A stretch of 64,000 nucleotides of DNA from Mesobacillus sp. S13. Lineage in GTDB: Bacteria > Bacillota > Bacilli > Bacillales > Cytobacillaceae. Below the pieces are notes generated by a model, which was given only the letters and a program-made list of their open reading frames with translations, was not told the DNA's origin and searched no databases. Shown here piece by piece: positions 16,128 to 25,877 of this stretch (positions within the stretch are counted from its first letter, which is position 1; each line of letters opens with the position of its first letter). The position numbers and the translations under genes are program-made. The DNA lies in contig NZ_CP084622.1 of NCBI RefSeq assembly GCF_020422885.1, forward strand, positions 3,987,001 through 4,051,000. Direction: 5' to 3'.

Positions 16128-18545
16128 TTGTCTTTACTTCACCTTGCAGTTTTATCACCGCTTTTACTCGCGATCTTAATTCCATTTTTACATAAGTATT
16201 TCAAGAGTATTCATACGGGCTGGTTCCTGCTGCCGCTTCCGGCCGTGCTGTTTGCTTATTTTCTGCAATTCATCAGCACAACTGGCCATGGAGGCACGGT
16301 TATGGAGACCGTACCCTGGATTTCCTCGCTTGGAATTGATTTCACGTTAAAAGTGGACGGCCTTGGGCTATTGTTCGCCCTGCTGATCACCGGAATCGGT
16401 GCATTAGTTGTGCTGTATTCGATTTACTATTTAAACCCGGACAAAGAAAAGCTGAATACTTTCTATGTCTACCTGCTATTGTTCATGGGCGCGATGCTCG
16501 GAGTCGTTTTGTCAGACAATCTGATTGTTCTCTACACATTCTGGGAATTGACAAGCTTCTCTTCTTTCTTGCTGATTGGATACTGGAACGATCGTGAGCG
16601 CTCCCGTTATGGCGCGCAAAAGTCAATGCTGATCACTGTTTTCGGGGGATTATCGATGCTTGCGGGCATCTTGATGCTCTATATCATTACCGGAACCTTC
16701 AGCATTTCTGAAACAATCGAAATGTCCAATGAAGTTGTGAACCACCCATTATTTACTGCGACATTGATTCTGTTCTTGCTGGGAGCTTTTACAAAATCAG
16801 CTCAATTCCCATTCCATATCTGGCTTCCTGATGCAATGGAAGCACCAACGCCTGTCAGTGCGTACTTGCACTCTGCAACAATGGTCAAAGCGGGAATTTA
16901 TCTTGTCGCCCGCATGACTCCTGTATTCGCCCATTCAGGCACTTGGGTTTGGCTCGTTGCCGGAGTTGGGGTCATCACCTTATTCTGGGGCTCGTTCTCT
17001 GCGGTAAAACAAACGGATTTAAAAGCGATTCTTGCTTTTTCAACCGTCAGCCAGCTCGGCATGATCATGTCCCTTCTAGGTGCCGGTGCTGCTGCGCTTC
17101 ATTATGGCACGATTGAAGATGGCTATTATATCGTTGCGGTCACTGCCGCCGTCTTCCACTTGATCAACCATGCTACATTCAAGGGCAGCCTGTTCATGGT
17201 GACAGGAATCATTGATCATGAAACTGGGACAAGGGATATCCGCAAGCTTGGCGGTTTGATGAATTTCATGCCAATCACCTTCACTCTTGCGATCATCGGG
17301 ACTTTTTCGATGGCCGGCATTCCTCCGTTCAATGGATTCCTGAGTAAGGAAATGTTCTTCACCGGCATGCTGCGCATTGCCGAAATGGATATTTTCAATA
17401 TGGACACATGGGGCATTCTGTTCCCAATCATTGCCTGGACAGCTAGTGTTTTCACTTTCCTGTACAGCATGATGTATGTTTTCAAGACCTTCATGGGCAA
17501 GTACCAGCCTGAGAAATTGGAAACGAAGCCACATGAAGCGCCGATCGGCATGCTGATTTCGCCGGTGATCCTAGCATCACTTGTAATCATATTCGGTATT
17601 TTCCCGAATGTACTGTCACATAGCATCATTTCTCCAGCAATGGGGTCCATCCTTCCATCACTGCTTGAAAATGGTGAAGGCTTCGATGTCCATATTTCAC
17701 ATTGGCACGGGCCGACTGCTGAATTGTTCATGACAATCGGTGTGATCACGATTGGGATATTACTCTACAAATTCATGCCAAAATGGGCAGGAATTTATAG
17801 CAAGTTTCCATCACGCATGTCATTCAATCGTTTCTATGACCGCGGCCTGGAACTCGTGGAGCTGACGTCAAAAAATATCACAAGGTCTTATATGACCGGA
17901 TTCATCCGGACGTATCTTGTTTATATCTTTACATTCTTTATTCTGGCACTCGCTTCGACATTGATTTTTAAGAACGCCTTTAAATTGGATATGAGCGATG
18001 TGGCGCCGATTCGTTTCTTTGAAGTGGTGCTCGTGCTGATCATGGCGATTTCAGCGATTACCATCCTGTTTGCCAAATCAAGGCTGACTTCCATCATCCT
18101 GCTTGGCGCAGTTGGCTATACGGTCGCACTGTTTTTCGTCCTGTTCAGGGCGCCTGACCTGGCATTGACTCAGCTGGTCATTGAGACAGTTTCTGTTTCT
18201 CTTTTCCTTCTGGCGTTTTATCACCTGCCACAGATCAGGAGAAATGAGGAAAGAATCCGTTTTAGGGCCACAAATGCACTGATCTCGATTGGCGTAGGGG
18301 CGATTGTGACAATGATTGCCTTATCAGCACACAGCAATAAGATCTTTGGCTCCATTTCGGAGTATTATGTTGAAAATACGTATAAAAAAGCCGGCGGCGA
18401 AAATATGGTCAATGTCATCCTTGTTGATTTCCGCGGCTTTGATACCATGTTTGAAATAACCGTGCTTGGCATCGCTGCCCTGGGAATTTTCGCGATGATC
18501 AAGCTGCGTTTGACGAGGGGGAAAGAATTGGATGAAAACAAATGA
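16128..18545 (+). CDS. mrpA: Mrp Na+/H+ antiporter subunit A
   Basis: 805 residues, about 20 membrane spans. The N-terminal two thirds are a NuoL/ND5-like proton-channel module (VLSDNLIVLYTFWELTSFSSFLLIGYW; HSATMVKAGIYLVAR); the C-terminal part is the MbhD/MbhE-like section. MrpA is the largest subunit of the seven-subunit complex that expels Na+ in exchange for H+, used for pH and salt homeostasis. The start must be TTG 16128: AAGGAGGT lies 8 bases ahead and no ATG is in place. First gene of the mrpABCDEFG operon; a TATAAT at 16079-16084 may be its -10, but no good -35 was found. Confidence 0.95.
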   Translation: MSLLHLAVLSPLLLAILIPFLHKYFKSIHTGWFLLPLPAVLFAYFLQFISTTGHGGTVMETVPWISSLGIDFTLKVDGLGLLFALLITGIGALVVLYSIYYLNPDKEKLNTFYVYLLLFMGAMLGVVLSDNLIVLYTFWELTSFSSFLLIGYWNDRERSRYGAQKSMLITVFGGLSMLAGILMLYIITGTFSISETIEMSNEVVNHPLFTATLILFLLGAFTKSAQFPFHIWLPDAMEAPTPVSAYLHSATMVKAGIYLVARMTPVFAHSGTWVWLVAGVGVITLFWGSFSAVKQTDLKAILAFSTVSQLGMIMSLLGAGAAALHYGTIEDGYYIVAVTAAVFHLINHATFKGSLFMVTGIIDHETGTRDIRKLGGLMNFMPITFTLAIIGTFSMAGIPPFNGFLSKEMFFTGMLRIAEMDIFNMDTWGILFPIIAWTASVFTFLYSMMYVFKTFMGKYQPEKLETKPHEAPIGMLISPVILASLVIIFGIFPNVLSHSIISPAMGSILPSLLENGEGFDVHISHWHGPTAELFMTIGVITIGILLYKFMPKWAGIYSKFPSRMSFNRFYDRGLELVELTSKNITRSYMTGFIRTYLVYIFTFFILALASTLIFKNAFKLDMSDVAPIRFFEVVLVLIMAISAITILFAKSRLTSIILLGAVGYTVALFFVLFRAPDLALTQLVIETVSVSLFLLAFYHLPQIRRNEERIRFRATNALISIGVGAIVTMIALSAHSNKIFGSISEYYVENTYKKAGGENMVNVILVDFRGFDTMFEITVLGIAALGIFAMIKLRLTRGKELDENK

Positions 18546-18954
18546 TATAATCCTCCAGACTGTTACGAAATTCACCCTATTTGTCATCATCCTGTTTTCG
18601 ATCCACCTATTCTTTGCGGGACACTATTATCCGGGCGGTGGATTTATCGGCGGATTGATGACGTCAGGAGCAATCGTACTGCTTCTGCTTGCATTCGATA
18701 TCAAGACCGTCAAAATGATTTTGCCGGTGGATTACTTAAAAGTGGTCGCTGTCGGCTTGCTTTTTGCAATCGGAACAGGGGCGGGGGCGTTATTTTTCGA
18801 TAAGCCGTTCCTGACACATGCATACACTTACGCATATCTGCCGCTCCTTGGTAAAACATCATTGCATACAGCGGTATTGTTTGATACAGGGGTTTTCCTT
18901 GTCGTCATTGGTGTAACAATGACCATTATTCAAACGATTGGAGAGAGCGAATAA
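18532..18954 (+). CDS. mrpB: Mrp Na+/H+ antiporter subunit B
   Basis: 140 residues, four membrane spans, MnhB family; [19 protein letters not shown] is the conserved signature. It overlaps the end of mrpA by 14 bases, so it is translationally coupled. A subunit of the Mrp complex needed for Na+/H+ exchange. Confidence 0.95.
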   Translation: MKTNDIILQTVTKFTLFVIILFSIHLFFAGHYYPGGGFIGGLMTSGAIVLLLLAFDIKTVKMILPVDYLKVVAVGLLFAIGTGAGALFFDKPFLTHAYTYAYLPLLGKTSLHTAVLFDTGVFLVVIGVTMTIIQTIGESE

Positions 18955-19295
18955 TGGAAATCTTAATGGCTTTGCTAATTGGCATTTTATTTATGACAGC
19001 CACTTACCTCATGCTTTCAAAAAGCTTGCTCAGGATCATTATCGGGACAGGGCTGTTGAGTCACGGCGCCCACCTTCTCCTGCTGACAATGGGAGGCTTA
19101 AAAAGGGGTGCGGCTCCGCTGCTCGGAGAACATGCACCATCCTATGTCGATCCGCTGCCACAGGCACTGATCCTGACAGCGATCGTCATCAGCTTTGGTG
19201 TTACCGCCTTCTTCCTGGTCGTTGCCTACCGCGCCTACCAGGAGCTTGGAACCGACAATATGGATCGCTTGAGAGGAAAGGAAGGACATGAATAA
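18954..19295 (+). CDS. mrpC: Mrp Na+/H+ antiporter subunit C
   Basis: 113 residues, three spans, NuoK-like ([33 protein letters not shown]). Its ATG shares a base with the mrpB stop codon. [17 protein letters not shown] is the conserved third-span motif. Homologous to the NuoK subunit of complex I. Confidence 0.95.
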   Translation: MEILMALLIGILFMTATYLMLSKSLLRIIIGTGLLSHGAHLLLLTMGGLKRGAAPLLGEHAPSYVDPLPQALILTAIVISFGVTAFFLVVAYRAYQELGTDNMDRLRGKEGHE

Positions 19296-20769
19296 TCTAA
19301 TCATTTTACCCATCTTGATTCCTCTGATTACAGGGGTCGTACTTATCTTTTTCGCAAAAAACATCATTGCCCAGCGTTGGATTTCAGCGATAAGCGGAAT
19401 GATCACGATTGTTGTTTCCTTCATGCTGGCGAACCATGTATACGTGAATGGCATCCAGACAATGGATCTCAGCAACTGGGAAGCTCCATACGGAATCACG
19501 CTCGTATCTGATATGCTTTCTGCATTGCTTGTCCTGACGACTAGCATCATCGCTTTTGGAGCCGTGATCTACTCCTTTAAATCCATAGGAGAGGCACGCG
19601 AAAGGTTTTTCTATTATCCAGTCGTCAACTTTTTAATTGTTGGCGTAAATGGAGCCTTTACGACAGGCGATATTTTCAACTTGTTTGTTTTTTTCGAAGT
19701 AATGCTTATGTCGTCATATGTATTGCTAGTCCTGGGTGGAACGAAAATCCAACTGCGTGAATCGATTAAATACATACTCGTGAACGTCATTTCGTCTGCA
19801 TTGTTCGTCATTGCGGTTGCCTATTTGTATTCAGTGGTAGGGACGCTGAATATGGCGCATATTTCCGTAAGGCTCAGCGAGGTAGGAAGCGCTGGAATCA
19901 TTACCGTTATTGCCGTCTTGTTCCTGATTGTTTTCGGGTTAAAAGGGGCCATCTTCCCCCTTTACTTCTGGCTGCCTGGATCGTATTATGCGCCGCCTGC
20001 ACCTGTAATGGCGCTGTTCGGAGCACTTTTAACCAAGGTAGGCGTGTATTCAATCACAAGAACATACACATTGTTCTTTTACCATGATGCCGGCTATACG
20101 CATCAATTGCTGCAGATCCTTGCTATCCTGACCATCATCACCGGTGCCATCGGGGCTCTAGCGTATACGGATATCAAAAAAATCATCATCTATAACATTA
20201 TCGTGGCAGTCGGTGTCATCCTGTTCGGTGTATCTGTCCTGACACCTGAATCTCTCACTGGATCGGTCTTTTACCTGATTCATGACATGAACATTAAAGC
20301 CACTCTATTCCTGTTGGTTGGAATCATCGTGGTGATTACAGGAACCAGTGACCTGAATAAAATCAGCGGGATGATCAATAGATATCCTGCACTAGGCTGG
20401 ACGTTCTTCATAGCCACACTCGCACTTGCCGGAATTCCGCCGCTCAGCGGTTTTGCAGGCAAACTGATGATTGTCCGCTCTGGATTTGAAACGGAAAGTT
20501 ATATTGGTGCATTCGTTGTCCTAATGTCCAGTTTACTTGTCCTGTTTTCAGTCATGAGGATTTTCATCAGAGGCTTCTGGGGAACGCCAAGAGCTTATAA
20601 GAACGAGGATGAAGCACCTGTAAAATGGCTGCTCGTTACACCAGCTATTTTAACTGTGTTCGCTGTGCTATATGGCTTCGGAACTGAGGCTATTTATCCG
20701 GTTATTTCAACAGCCGCAGAAACGCTTGCCAATCCGGAAATCTACATCAATGCTGTTTTAAAGGAGTGA
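19288..20769 (+). CDS. mrpD: Mrp Na+/H+ antiporter subunit D
   Basis: 493 residues, about 14 spans, NuoN/M-like proton channel. Key segments are [17 protein letters not shown], with the conserved span-5 Glu, and [20 protein letters not shown] with the conserved Lys region. Overlaps mrpC by 8 bases. With MrpA it forms the core ion path of the complex. Confidence 0.95.
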   Translation: MNNLIILPILIPLITGVVLIFFAKNIIAQRWISAISGMITIVVSFMLANHVYVNGIQTMDLSNWEAPYGITLVSDMLSALLVLTTSIIAFGAVIYSFKSIGEARERFFYYPVVNFLIVGVNGAFTTGDIFNLFVFFEVMLMSSYVLLVLGGTKIQLRESIKYILVNVISSALFVIAVAYLYSVVGTLNMAHISVRLSEVGSAGIITVIAVLFLIVFGLKGAIFPLYFWLPGSYYAPPAPVMALFGALLTKVGVYSITRTYTLFFYHDAGYTHQLLQILAILTIITGAIGALAYTDIKKIIIYNIIVAVGVILFGVSVLTPESLTGSVFYLIHDMNIKATLFLLVGIIVVITGTSDLNKISGMINRYPALGWTFFIATLALAGIPPLSGFAGKLMIVRSGFETESYIGAFVVLMSSLLVLFSVMRIFIRGFWGTPRAYKNEDEAPVKWLLVTPAILTVFAVLYGFGTEAIYPVISTAAETLANPEIYINAVLKE

Positions 20770-20775
20770 TGAGCT

Positions 20776-21252
20776 ATGGCTTTTCAAATCTTGCTGAATT
20801 TCATTCTGGCCTTTGTCTGGATGTTCCTTAAGACATCCTACTCCCCGGCTTCCTTTTTCGTCGGGTATTTCTTCGGCCTGCTCATCATTTATATTTTCCG
20901 GCGTTTCTTCAATTCACGTTTCTATTTATTAAGAGTCAGCGCCGTGTTGAACTTGATTTATATCTTCACACTAGAATTGATTCTATCGAATATTGCGGTT
21001 TTGAAGGCTGTACTTAGGCCGAAGCTTAATATCAAACCAGGCATCTTCGCTTTCCCAACAGAATTGAAAGAAGACTGGGAAATTACGATGCTCGCAAACC
21101 TGATCACTTTGACCCCGGGAACACTCGTCGTCGACGTTTCACCTGACAACAGGATTTTATATGTTCACGCGATGGATATCAGTGATGCAGATGAAGCGAT
21201 CCAAAGTATCAAAAATACCTTTGAAAAAGCGATTATGGAGGTGAGCCGATAA
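20776..21252 (+). CDS. mrpE: Mrp Na+/H+ antiporter subunit E
   Basis: 158 residues, two to three N-terminal spans and a soluble C-terminal domain (NLITLTPGTLVVDVSPDN), typical of MnhE. Six bases separate it from mrpD; it ends where mrpF begins. In other bacilli MrpE is dispensable for some antiport activity but needed for full function. Confidence 0.95.
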   Translation: MAFQILLNFILAFVWMFLKTSYSPASFFVGYFFGLLIIYIFRRFFNSRFYLLRVSAVLNLIYIFTLELILSNIAVLKAVLRPKLNIKPGIFAFPTELKEDWEITMLANLITLTPGTLVVDVSPDNRILYVHAMDISDADEAIQSIKNTFEKAIMEVSR

Positions 21253-21542
21253 TGTTTGATGCGGTTTTGTGGATTTCCGTTACCTTCATATCCCTTGCGA
21301 TGATTGGCCTTATTTATCGAGTGATCAAAGGTCCTACCGTGGCGGACCGTGTAGTTGCTCTCGACGCGATCGGCATCAGCCTGGTTTCTGTGGTTGCTTT
21401 AGTATCGATCGTTCTTGAAACAAGTGCTTTTCTGGATATCATCCTGCTGATTGGTATCCTGGCATTTATCGGAACAGTTGCCTTTTCAAAATTCCTTGAG
21501 AAGGGAGTAATCATGGAATATGACAGAAATGGAGATCGTTAA
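21252..21542 (+). CDS. mrpF: Mrp Na+/H+ antiporter subunit F
   Basis: 96 residues, three spans, MnhF family (IYRVIKGPTVADRVVALDAIG signature, shown in part). Overlaps mrpE by one base and mrpG by 23 bases. Confidence 0.95.
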   Translation: MFDAVLWISVTFISLAMIGLIYRVIKGPTVADRVVALDAIGISLVSVVALVSIVLETSAFLDIILLIGILAFIGTVAFSKFLEKGVIMEYDRNGDR

Positions 21543-21891
21543 GTTTTTTGCAGGCTTGTTCATCCTGATAGGAGCCTTTCTTAGTCTTGTGACTGCTTTT
21601 GGACTGATCAGGCTTCCAGACGTTTATACAAGAAACCACGCAGCATCGAAAAGTGCCACTATGGGCGTCATGCTGGTATTGTTGGGCACCTTTCTTTACT
21701 TCTGGTTGATTGAACATCATTTCAATTCCCGTTTATTGCTCGGGGTAGCGTTCATTTTCCTCACTTCCCCTGTTGCTGGGCATTTGATTGCGAGGGCTGC
21801 CTATAACAGTGGGGTTAAGCTGTCAGACCGGACTGTCCAGGACGACCTTGCAAAAGCACGGAAAAAGATGAAAGCTGAAGAAAAATTATAA
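21520..21891 (+). CDS. mrpG: Mrp Na+/H+ antiporter subunit G
   Basis: 123 residues, three spans, MnhG/PhaG family (GLIRLPDVYTRNHAASKSAT). Last gene of the operon, inside the end of mrpF; ATG 21520 is 12 bases behind GGGAG, and ATG 21529 is an alternative. A charged tail of about 25 residues extends into the cytosol. A strong terminator follows. Confidence 0.93.
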   Translation: MTEMEIVKFFAGLFILIGAFLSLVTAFGLIRLPDVYTRNHAASKSATMGVMLVLLGTFLYFWLIEHHFNSRLLLGVAFIFLTSPVAGHLIARAAYNSGVKLSDRTVQDDLAKARKKMKAEEKL

Positions 21892-21907
21892 AAATCATGA
21901 GTGTTTG

Positions 21908-21941
21908 GCCATCAGGTATTTCCACCTGATGGCTTTTTTTG
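21908..21941 (+). terminator. Terminator of the mrp operon
   Basis: GCCATCAGG/CCTGATGGC stem around TATTTCCA, followed by TTTTTTT. Confidence 0.9.
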
Positions 21942-22044
21942 TCCATGTAAAATTCAATTTTTATCCATACCAAGCAAAGCTTTAGTCACGTATAGTTAAG
22001 GTAAGGATCAGGATTCCTGTTTTGCAGAACGGAGGTTAAGTGTT

Positions 22045-23217
22045 ATGAACGATGCAAGAATCTCAATTGTCGGCGGCGGAATCAGCGGGTTAAGCACAGC
22101 GATTGCTCTTCAAAGATTAGGAATACAGGTCGAGGTGTATGAAAAAGAGAAAAAGATACTTGAACCGGATACTGGCATCATCCTAACCGGCAATGCCATT
22201 AGAGCCTTTTACATTATGGGTTTGGGTCCAAAATTGCATGCAAGCGGATTGGATGCTGATGGCTGTTTGCTAAAATCCGATTCTGGTAAGACTATTGCTG
22301 AATTCGACTACCACGCACCATCTCATATTCCAAATTACTTGTTCATCCACCGCTCTGAACTTCGTAGAATTCTGACAGACGCACTCCTTCCTGGTTCCTT
22401 CCACTTGGATAAGCATATGATTGATTTCACACGCGATGAGACCATGACATTATTCTTCGAAGACGGCAGCTTTGTAGAATCAAACTACCTTATTAGCTGC
22501 GACGGTGCAGCCTCACAGGTAAGAAAAAAGTTGTTTCCTGGCAGCAGCCTGGAGTATTCGGGTTTTTCATGCTGGAGAGGCATTTTAGAAGATCCGCCAA
22601 TGAAGGTGCAAGCCTATACAGAAACCTGGGGGCCAAGGGGAAGATTCGGGATTGCTCCGTTAACAGATAATCAAGTGTTTTGGTATGCATTGAAAAGATC
22701 CCATACTGAAAACAGCGACATGAGAGACTGGTCGCCTATCGATTTACTGTTCAACTTTTTCTACTATCATGAACCCATTCAAGAAATACTGGAAAATACC
22801 TCTCCCGACCATATCATTTACGATAACTTATATGAATTGAAACCTTTAACACCGCTTCAGACAGGAAATATCCTGTTACTTGGCGATTCAGCACACGCAT
22901 CCATGCCCAATATAGGCCAGGGAGCATCACAGGCCGCTGAAGATGCTGTTTACCTGGCAAAATGGATCAGTACCGAAGAAACCATTGATGAGGCTTTCTT
23001 CAGGTACGAAACACATAGGCAGGAGCGCATGAAGATTGTAAAAGAAGAAATGAAACTATACGGCTTGGCAGCGCGGATAGACTTCCCTGGCCTATGCTCA
23101 CTCCGTAACAAACTACTGCAGATGACACCAACTTCTTACCATAATGCCAAGCTGCGGAACGTAGTGGAGATCGAAGGAGATATGGATGCCTTGCAGATGG
23201 ATTGGAGTGAATTTTGA
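22045..23217 (+). CDS. FAD-dependent monooxygenase (aromatic hydroxylase family)
   Basis: 390 residues. N-terminal Rossmann motif ISIVGGGISGLSTAIAL (residues 6-22), the middle region IHRSELRRIL, and the second FAD motif LLGDSAHASMPNIGQGA (about 288-304) are those of the PHBH/UbiH/zeaxanthin-epoxidase group. Such enzymes use NAD(P)H and oxygen to hydroxylate an aromatic or isoprenoid substrate; the substrate here is unknown. The gene is alone, with ACGGAGG ahead of the ATG, and has no counterpart that I recall in the equivalent B. subtilis interval. Its stop codon is part of the first unit of the repeat array behind it. Confidence 0.85.
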   Translation: MNDARISIVGGGISGLSTAIALQRLGIQVEVYEKEKKILEPDTGIILTGNAIRAFYIMGLGPKLHASGLDADGCLLKSDSGKTIAEFDYHAPSHIPNYLFIHRSELRRILTDALLPGSFHLDKHMIDFTRDETMTLFFEDGSFVESNYLISCDGAASQVRKKLFPGSSLEYSGFSCWRGILEDPPMKVQAYTETWGPRGRFGIAPLTDNQVFWYALKRSHTENSDMRDWSPIDLLFNFFYYHEPIQEILENTSPDHIIYDNLYELKPLTPLQTGNILLLGDSAHASMPNIGQGASQAAEDAVYLAKWISTEETIDEAFFRYETHRQERMKIVKEEMKLYGLAARIDFPGLCSLRNKLLQMTPTSYHNAKLRNVVEIEGDMDALQMDWSEF

Positions 23218-23775
23218 CAGGTTTGCTTGATTCTGTGTGGAAGCTGTCTGAACTTGGGGGACTTTCTGACAGCTTTGCTGGTTTTCCTGTAAAAGCTGTC
23301 TTAACTTCGGACTTCTTCTGACAGCTTTGCTGGTTTTCCTATAAAAGCTGTCTTAACTTCGGGCTTCTTTTGACAGCTTTGCCCCTTCTCCCGCCAAACC
23401 TGTCACAATAACGGCTTTTTCTTGACAGCTTTGCCCCTTCACACACCTACCCTGTCACAATAACGAGCTTTTCTTGACAGCTTTGCTCCTTCTCCCACCC
23501 AACCTGTCACAATAACAGCTTTTTCTTGACAACTTTGACCCTACTCCCGCCGAACCTGTCACAATAACGGCTTTTTCTTGACAGCTTTGCCCCTTCACAC
23601 ACCAAACCTGTCACAATAACGGCCTTTTCTTGACAGCTTTTCCTCTTTTCGCACCAAACCTGTCACAATAACGAGCTTTTCTTGACAGCTTTGCTCCTTT
23701 TCACACCCAACCTGTCACAATAACGGCTTTTTCTTGACAGCTTTTCCCCTTCTCCCGCCGAACCTGTCACAATCA
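23215..23775 (+). repeat. Tandem repeat array, exact 52-bp pitch (TGACAG family, copy 1)
   Basis: TGACAGCTTT recurs with its G at 23216, 23268, 23320, 23372, 23424, 23476, 23528, 23580, 23632, 23684 and 23736: ten intervals of exactly 52 bases. Each unit also has CCAAACCTGTC or AAAGCTGTC about 22 bases after TGACAG, giving an inverted repeat (perfect GACAGCTTT/AAAGCTGTC in the early units). Unlike CRISPR, the whole unit is conserved and there are no unique spacers. The array fills the 630 bp between the monooxygenase and yuxO (convergent). The same family occurs at 50.5 kb. Confidence 0.95.
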
Positions 23776-23824
23776 CAAGCGGTAATGGGCAATCGAGGGT
23801 CAACTGCTTCCCGCCTTAAATACA

Positions 23825-23850
23825 AAAACCAGCCAAAGTTGGCTGGTCTA
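23825..23850 (-). terminator. Terminator of yuxO
   Basis: ACCAGCC/GGCTGGT stem (AAAGTT loop) followed on the reverse strand by TTTTTGT. Confidence 0.85.
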
Positions 23851-24234
23851 TTTTCTGCGTTTGATCACGGCGATTGTGCATCTTGAAATGCAAACAAGGT
23901 TTTCTTCTTCATCGGTGATTTTTATATCCCAAACCATGGTTGTTTTTCCCTGATGGAGGACCGTTCCTACAGCTTTAACTACTCCATCTCTTTTTGCCTT
24001 GATATGGTTGGCATTGATTTCGAGACCGACGACTACTTCATTTTCCTTATCGACTAGTTCGAATGCTCCGACGCTGGCGACCGTCTCTGCAAGTGCTACT
24101 GATGCTCCTCCATGCAACAGGCCGAATGGCTGCCTTGTCCGGTCATCGACAGGCATTGTAGCGACAACCTTTCCTTTTTGCAGTTGAGTTATTTCTATTC
24201 CCAGTGAGCCAAGCAGTGTATTATTAAGTTCCAA
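23848..24234 (-). CDS. yuxO: Hotdog-fold thioesterase YuxO
   Basis: 128 residues, one hotdog domain with the PaaI/1,4-dihydroxy-2-naphthoyl-CoA thioesterase signature FGLLHGGASVALAETVAS; the catalytic acid is in the helix Glu after HGG. Likely hydrolyses an aromatic or other acyl-CoA. Start TTG 24234 is favoured: AGGAGG lies 8 bases ahead, and the resulting N-terminus (MELNNTLLGSLGI) aligns with that remembered for YuxO; ATG 24240 sits only two bases from GGAGG. In B. subtilis yuxO follows mrpG directly; here the monooxygenase and a repeat array intervene. Confidence 0.85.
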   Translation of the reverse strand: MELNNTLLGSLGIEITQLQKGKVVATMPVDDRTRQPFGLLHGGASVALAETVASVGAFELVDKENEVVVGLEINANHIKAKRDGVVKAVGTVLHQGKTTMVWDIKITDEEENLVCISRCTIAVIKRRK

Positions 24235-24337
24235 TTTCATTACCTCCTTATATTTGGCAAACAATTTATGTTCAAGACCAGGGGAAACTATTATTGTCCT
24301 TCGCAATAGGACGCATCATTAAAATGAGGTGATCCAT

Positions 24338-24520
24338 ATGAACCGAGTTCGTGAAGGCATGATCCCTGCGGTTTTAGGAACGGCTGTGACAGCAGCAGGC
24401 TACGCTATGAAGCAGAATCGTAAAATCGATAAAATGGTTTCCAACACCATTTTCGGTTTCGGATTGGCCCATATCGTTCTGGGTGCGATTGACTTAGTTG
24501 AACACCGGAACGAGTTTTAG
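24338..24520 (+). CDS. Small conserved hydrophobic protein
   Basis: 60 residues with two weak hydrophobic helices (MIPAVLGTAVTAAGYAM and FGFGLAHIVLGAIDL) joined by a Lys/Arg loop. ATG 24338 has GAGGTGATC ahead. Similar short proteins occur widely in bacilli but I know no role. It is divergent from yuxO. Confidence 0.7.
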   Translation: MNRVREGMIPAVLGTAVTAAGYAMKQNRKIDKMVSNTIFGFGLAHIVLGAIDLVEHRNEF

Positions 24521-24645
24521 CTCATCGAGTTTCGGCTGCAAGTTAGGTGATTATCTTGTTACATGCACCAATGTGTAAGACACAGTCTGTGTAACATGAT
24601 ATAACAGGCACATCATACTAACAAACCGTTCCTGAAGGAAGGCAG

Positions 24646-25278
24646 CTATTTTGACTGCCTTTCTTGCAGGATCACTTCTTCAGGCACAATCGCCTTTTTT
24701 ATTTTTCTACGGCGAAGGACGATAACCAGGGTGATCATCGCGAGAGCAATTATTGCCAACCAGGCTTCTTTGTTGTACTTCATGATAATGTCCATTTTAT
24801 CTCCAAATAGATAGCCTAGCACAAAAATGATAGAAACCCACACAAATGCGCCGCTATAAGCAAAAATGGCAAAGGTTTTAAACGGAAGCCGGCTGAAGCC
24901 GTAAAGCAATGGCAGCAAATAGCGGACTCCTGGTGCAAAGCAGCTTAACGATAATGAAAAGGCATGGTACTTTTCCATTAATTTCATCGCCGATTCAATC
25001 GAAGCAGCGAATCGTTTCTTTTTTTCTAAGATGCGAAGCACTCTTCTTCCTATAATTCTTCCCAGCAAATAGCTTGAGGTAAAGGCTGCAGAAATCCCCA
25101 TGTATGTAACCAAAAATGCAAGGATCGGGTTCAATGCCCCTTTAGCCGAAGCGAGGCCTACAGTCATCAAGATAACCTCATTGGGAACAGGAATAATGAA
25201 AACCCCGAACCATAGCCAAAAAAACAAACCCAAATAGCCATTATCTTCAATAATATTGATCACCAGGTCCAGATCCAT
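24646..25278 (-). CDS. DedA-family membrane protein
   Basis: 210 residues, about five to six hydrophobic segments; FIIPVPNEVILMTVGLAS and the re-entrant CFAPGVRYLLPLLYGFSRLPF are hallmarks of the DedA/VTT family, which moves lipids (undecaprenyl phosphate or phosphatidylethanolamine) across the membrane. Ribosome site GGAGGAGACCC ahead of ATG. Monocistronic; a short GGCAG/CTGCC hairpin covers its stop codon but has a poor T-run. Confidence 0.85.
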   Translation of the reverse strand: MDLDLVINIIEDNGYLGLFFWLWFGVFIIPVPNEVILMTVGLASAKGALNPILAFLVTYMGISAAFTSSYLLGRIIGRRVLRILEKKKRFAASIESAMKLMEKYHAFSLSLSCFAPGVRYLLPLLYGFSRLPFKTFAIFAYSGAFVWVSIIFVLGYLFGDKMDIIMKYNKEAWLAIIALAMITLVIVLRRRKIKKAIVPEEVILQERQSK

Positions 25279-25479
25279 GGGTCTCCTCCCTCCATCCCAC
25301 CTTGGTCCGATTCTATTTCACACTATAAGTTAATATGTATAACAATTCTCCTTTCCTCCTTCATTCACCTCTTTTTTCCTTTTTGAAGTGCTTAGGCTTT
25401 TCCCGTCTTCATACTTAACGGCTTATGTTCATACATTGAAAAAGGTGAAAACTTACCCGTTAGGAAGGGGAAGCTGCTT

Positions 25480-25830
25480 ATGCATTGTTTATTTTTTCAT
25501 AAAAACAGGAAAGCGGAGAATGGTCATGCTCGTCCATTTCCGGATGTGAATGCGACATTGTTCAGAGCTTCAGCTGAAAAAGCCATCGCCTTGATGAAAG
25601 ACGCTAACCTTGTGATGGCGCAAATAACTACATCCAATTCTTTCTCCAATGACTTAATGGCTGCTGCACAGCAATCTCAACAAAAAGAAGTCGAAAGATT
25701 GATTCAGTCAACCGGGATCAAGAAAAAACCTAAAATCACTTATAATCCGGACGGACTCACGATGAACTATGTGGATTATGTAGGTGACAAGGAATGCTGC
25801 CATATCATCACCCAGCTGCGATGGGAATGA
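25480..25830 (+). CDS. Conserved hypothetical protein, possibly spore-related
   Basis: 116 residues, soluble, no signal peptide. The middle (NATLFRASAEKAIALMKDANLVMAQITT) is helical; the end holds paired Cys (DKECCHI). I do not recognise the family with certainty. It faces a Gly/Tyr-rich spore-coat-like gene across a shared hairpin, which hints at a spore role. A 200-bp leader precedes it with no clear SigA promoter. Confidence 0.65.
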   Translation: MHCLFFHKNRKAENGHARPFPDVNATLFRASAEKAIALMKDANLVMAQITTSNSFSNDLMAAAQQSQQKEVERLIQSTGIKKKPKITYNPDGLTMNYVDYVGDKECCHIITQLRWE

Positions 25831-25835
25831 GCCCC

Positions 25836-25863
25836 TAAAAAAGCCGCTGTTCCATACAGCGGC
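25836..25863 (-). terminator. Terminator of the Gly/Tyr-rich gene
   Basis: GCCGCTGT/ACAGCGGC stem followed on the reverse strand by TTTTTTAG; it can also slow the convergent transcript. Confidence 0.8.
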
Positions 25864-25877
25864 CATAACTTTACATT

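Noticed and set aside
17216..17749. Reverse frames of 150-180 codons opposite mrpA
   Set aside because: Shadows of the mrpA coding strand; no ribosome sites.
23215..23775. Possible CRISPR array
   Set aside because: The whole 52-bp unit is conserved and there are no unique spacers; no cas genes lie nearby. The same applies to 50474-51080.
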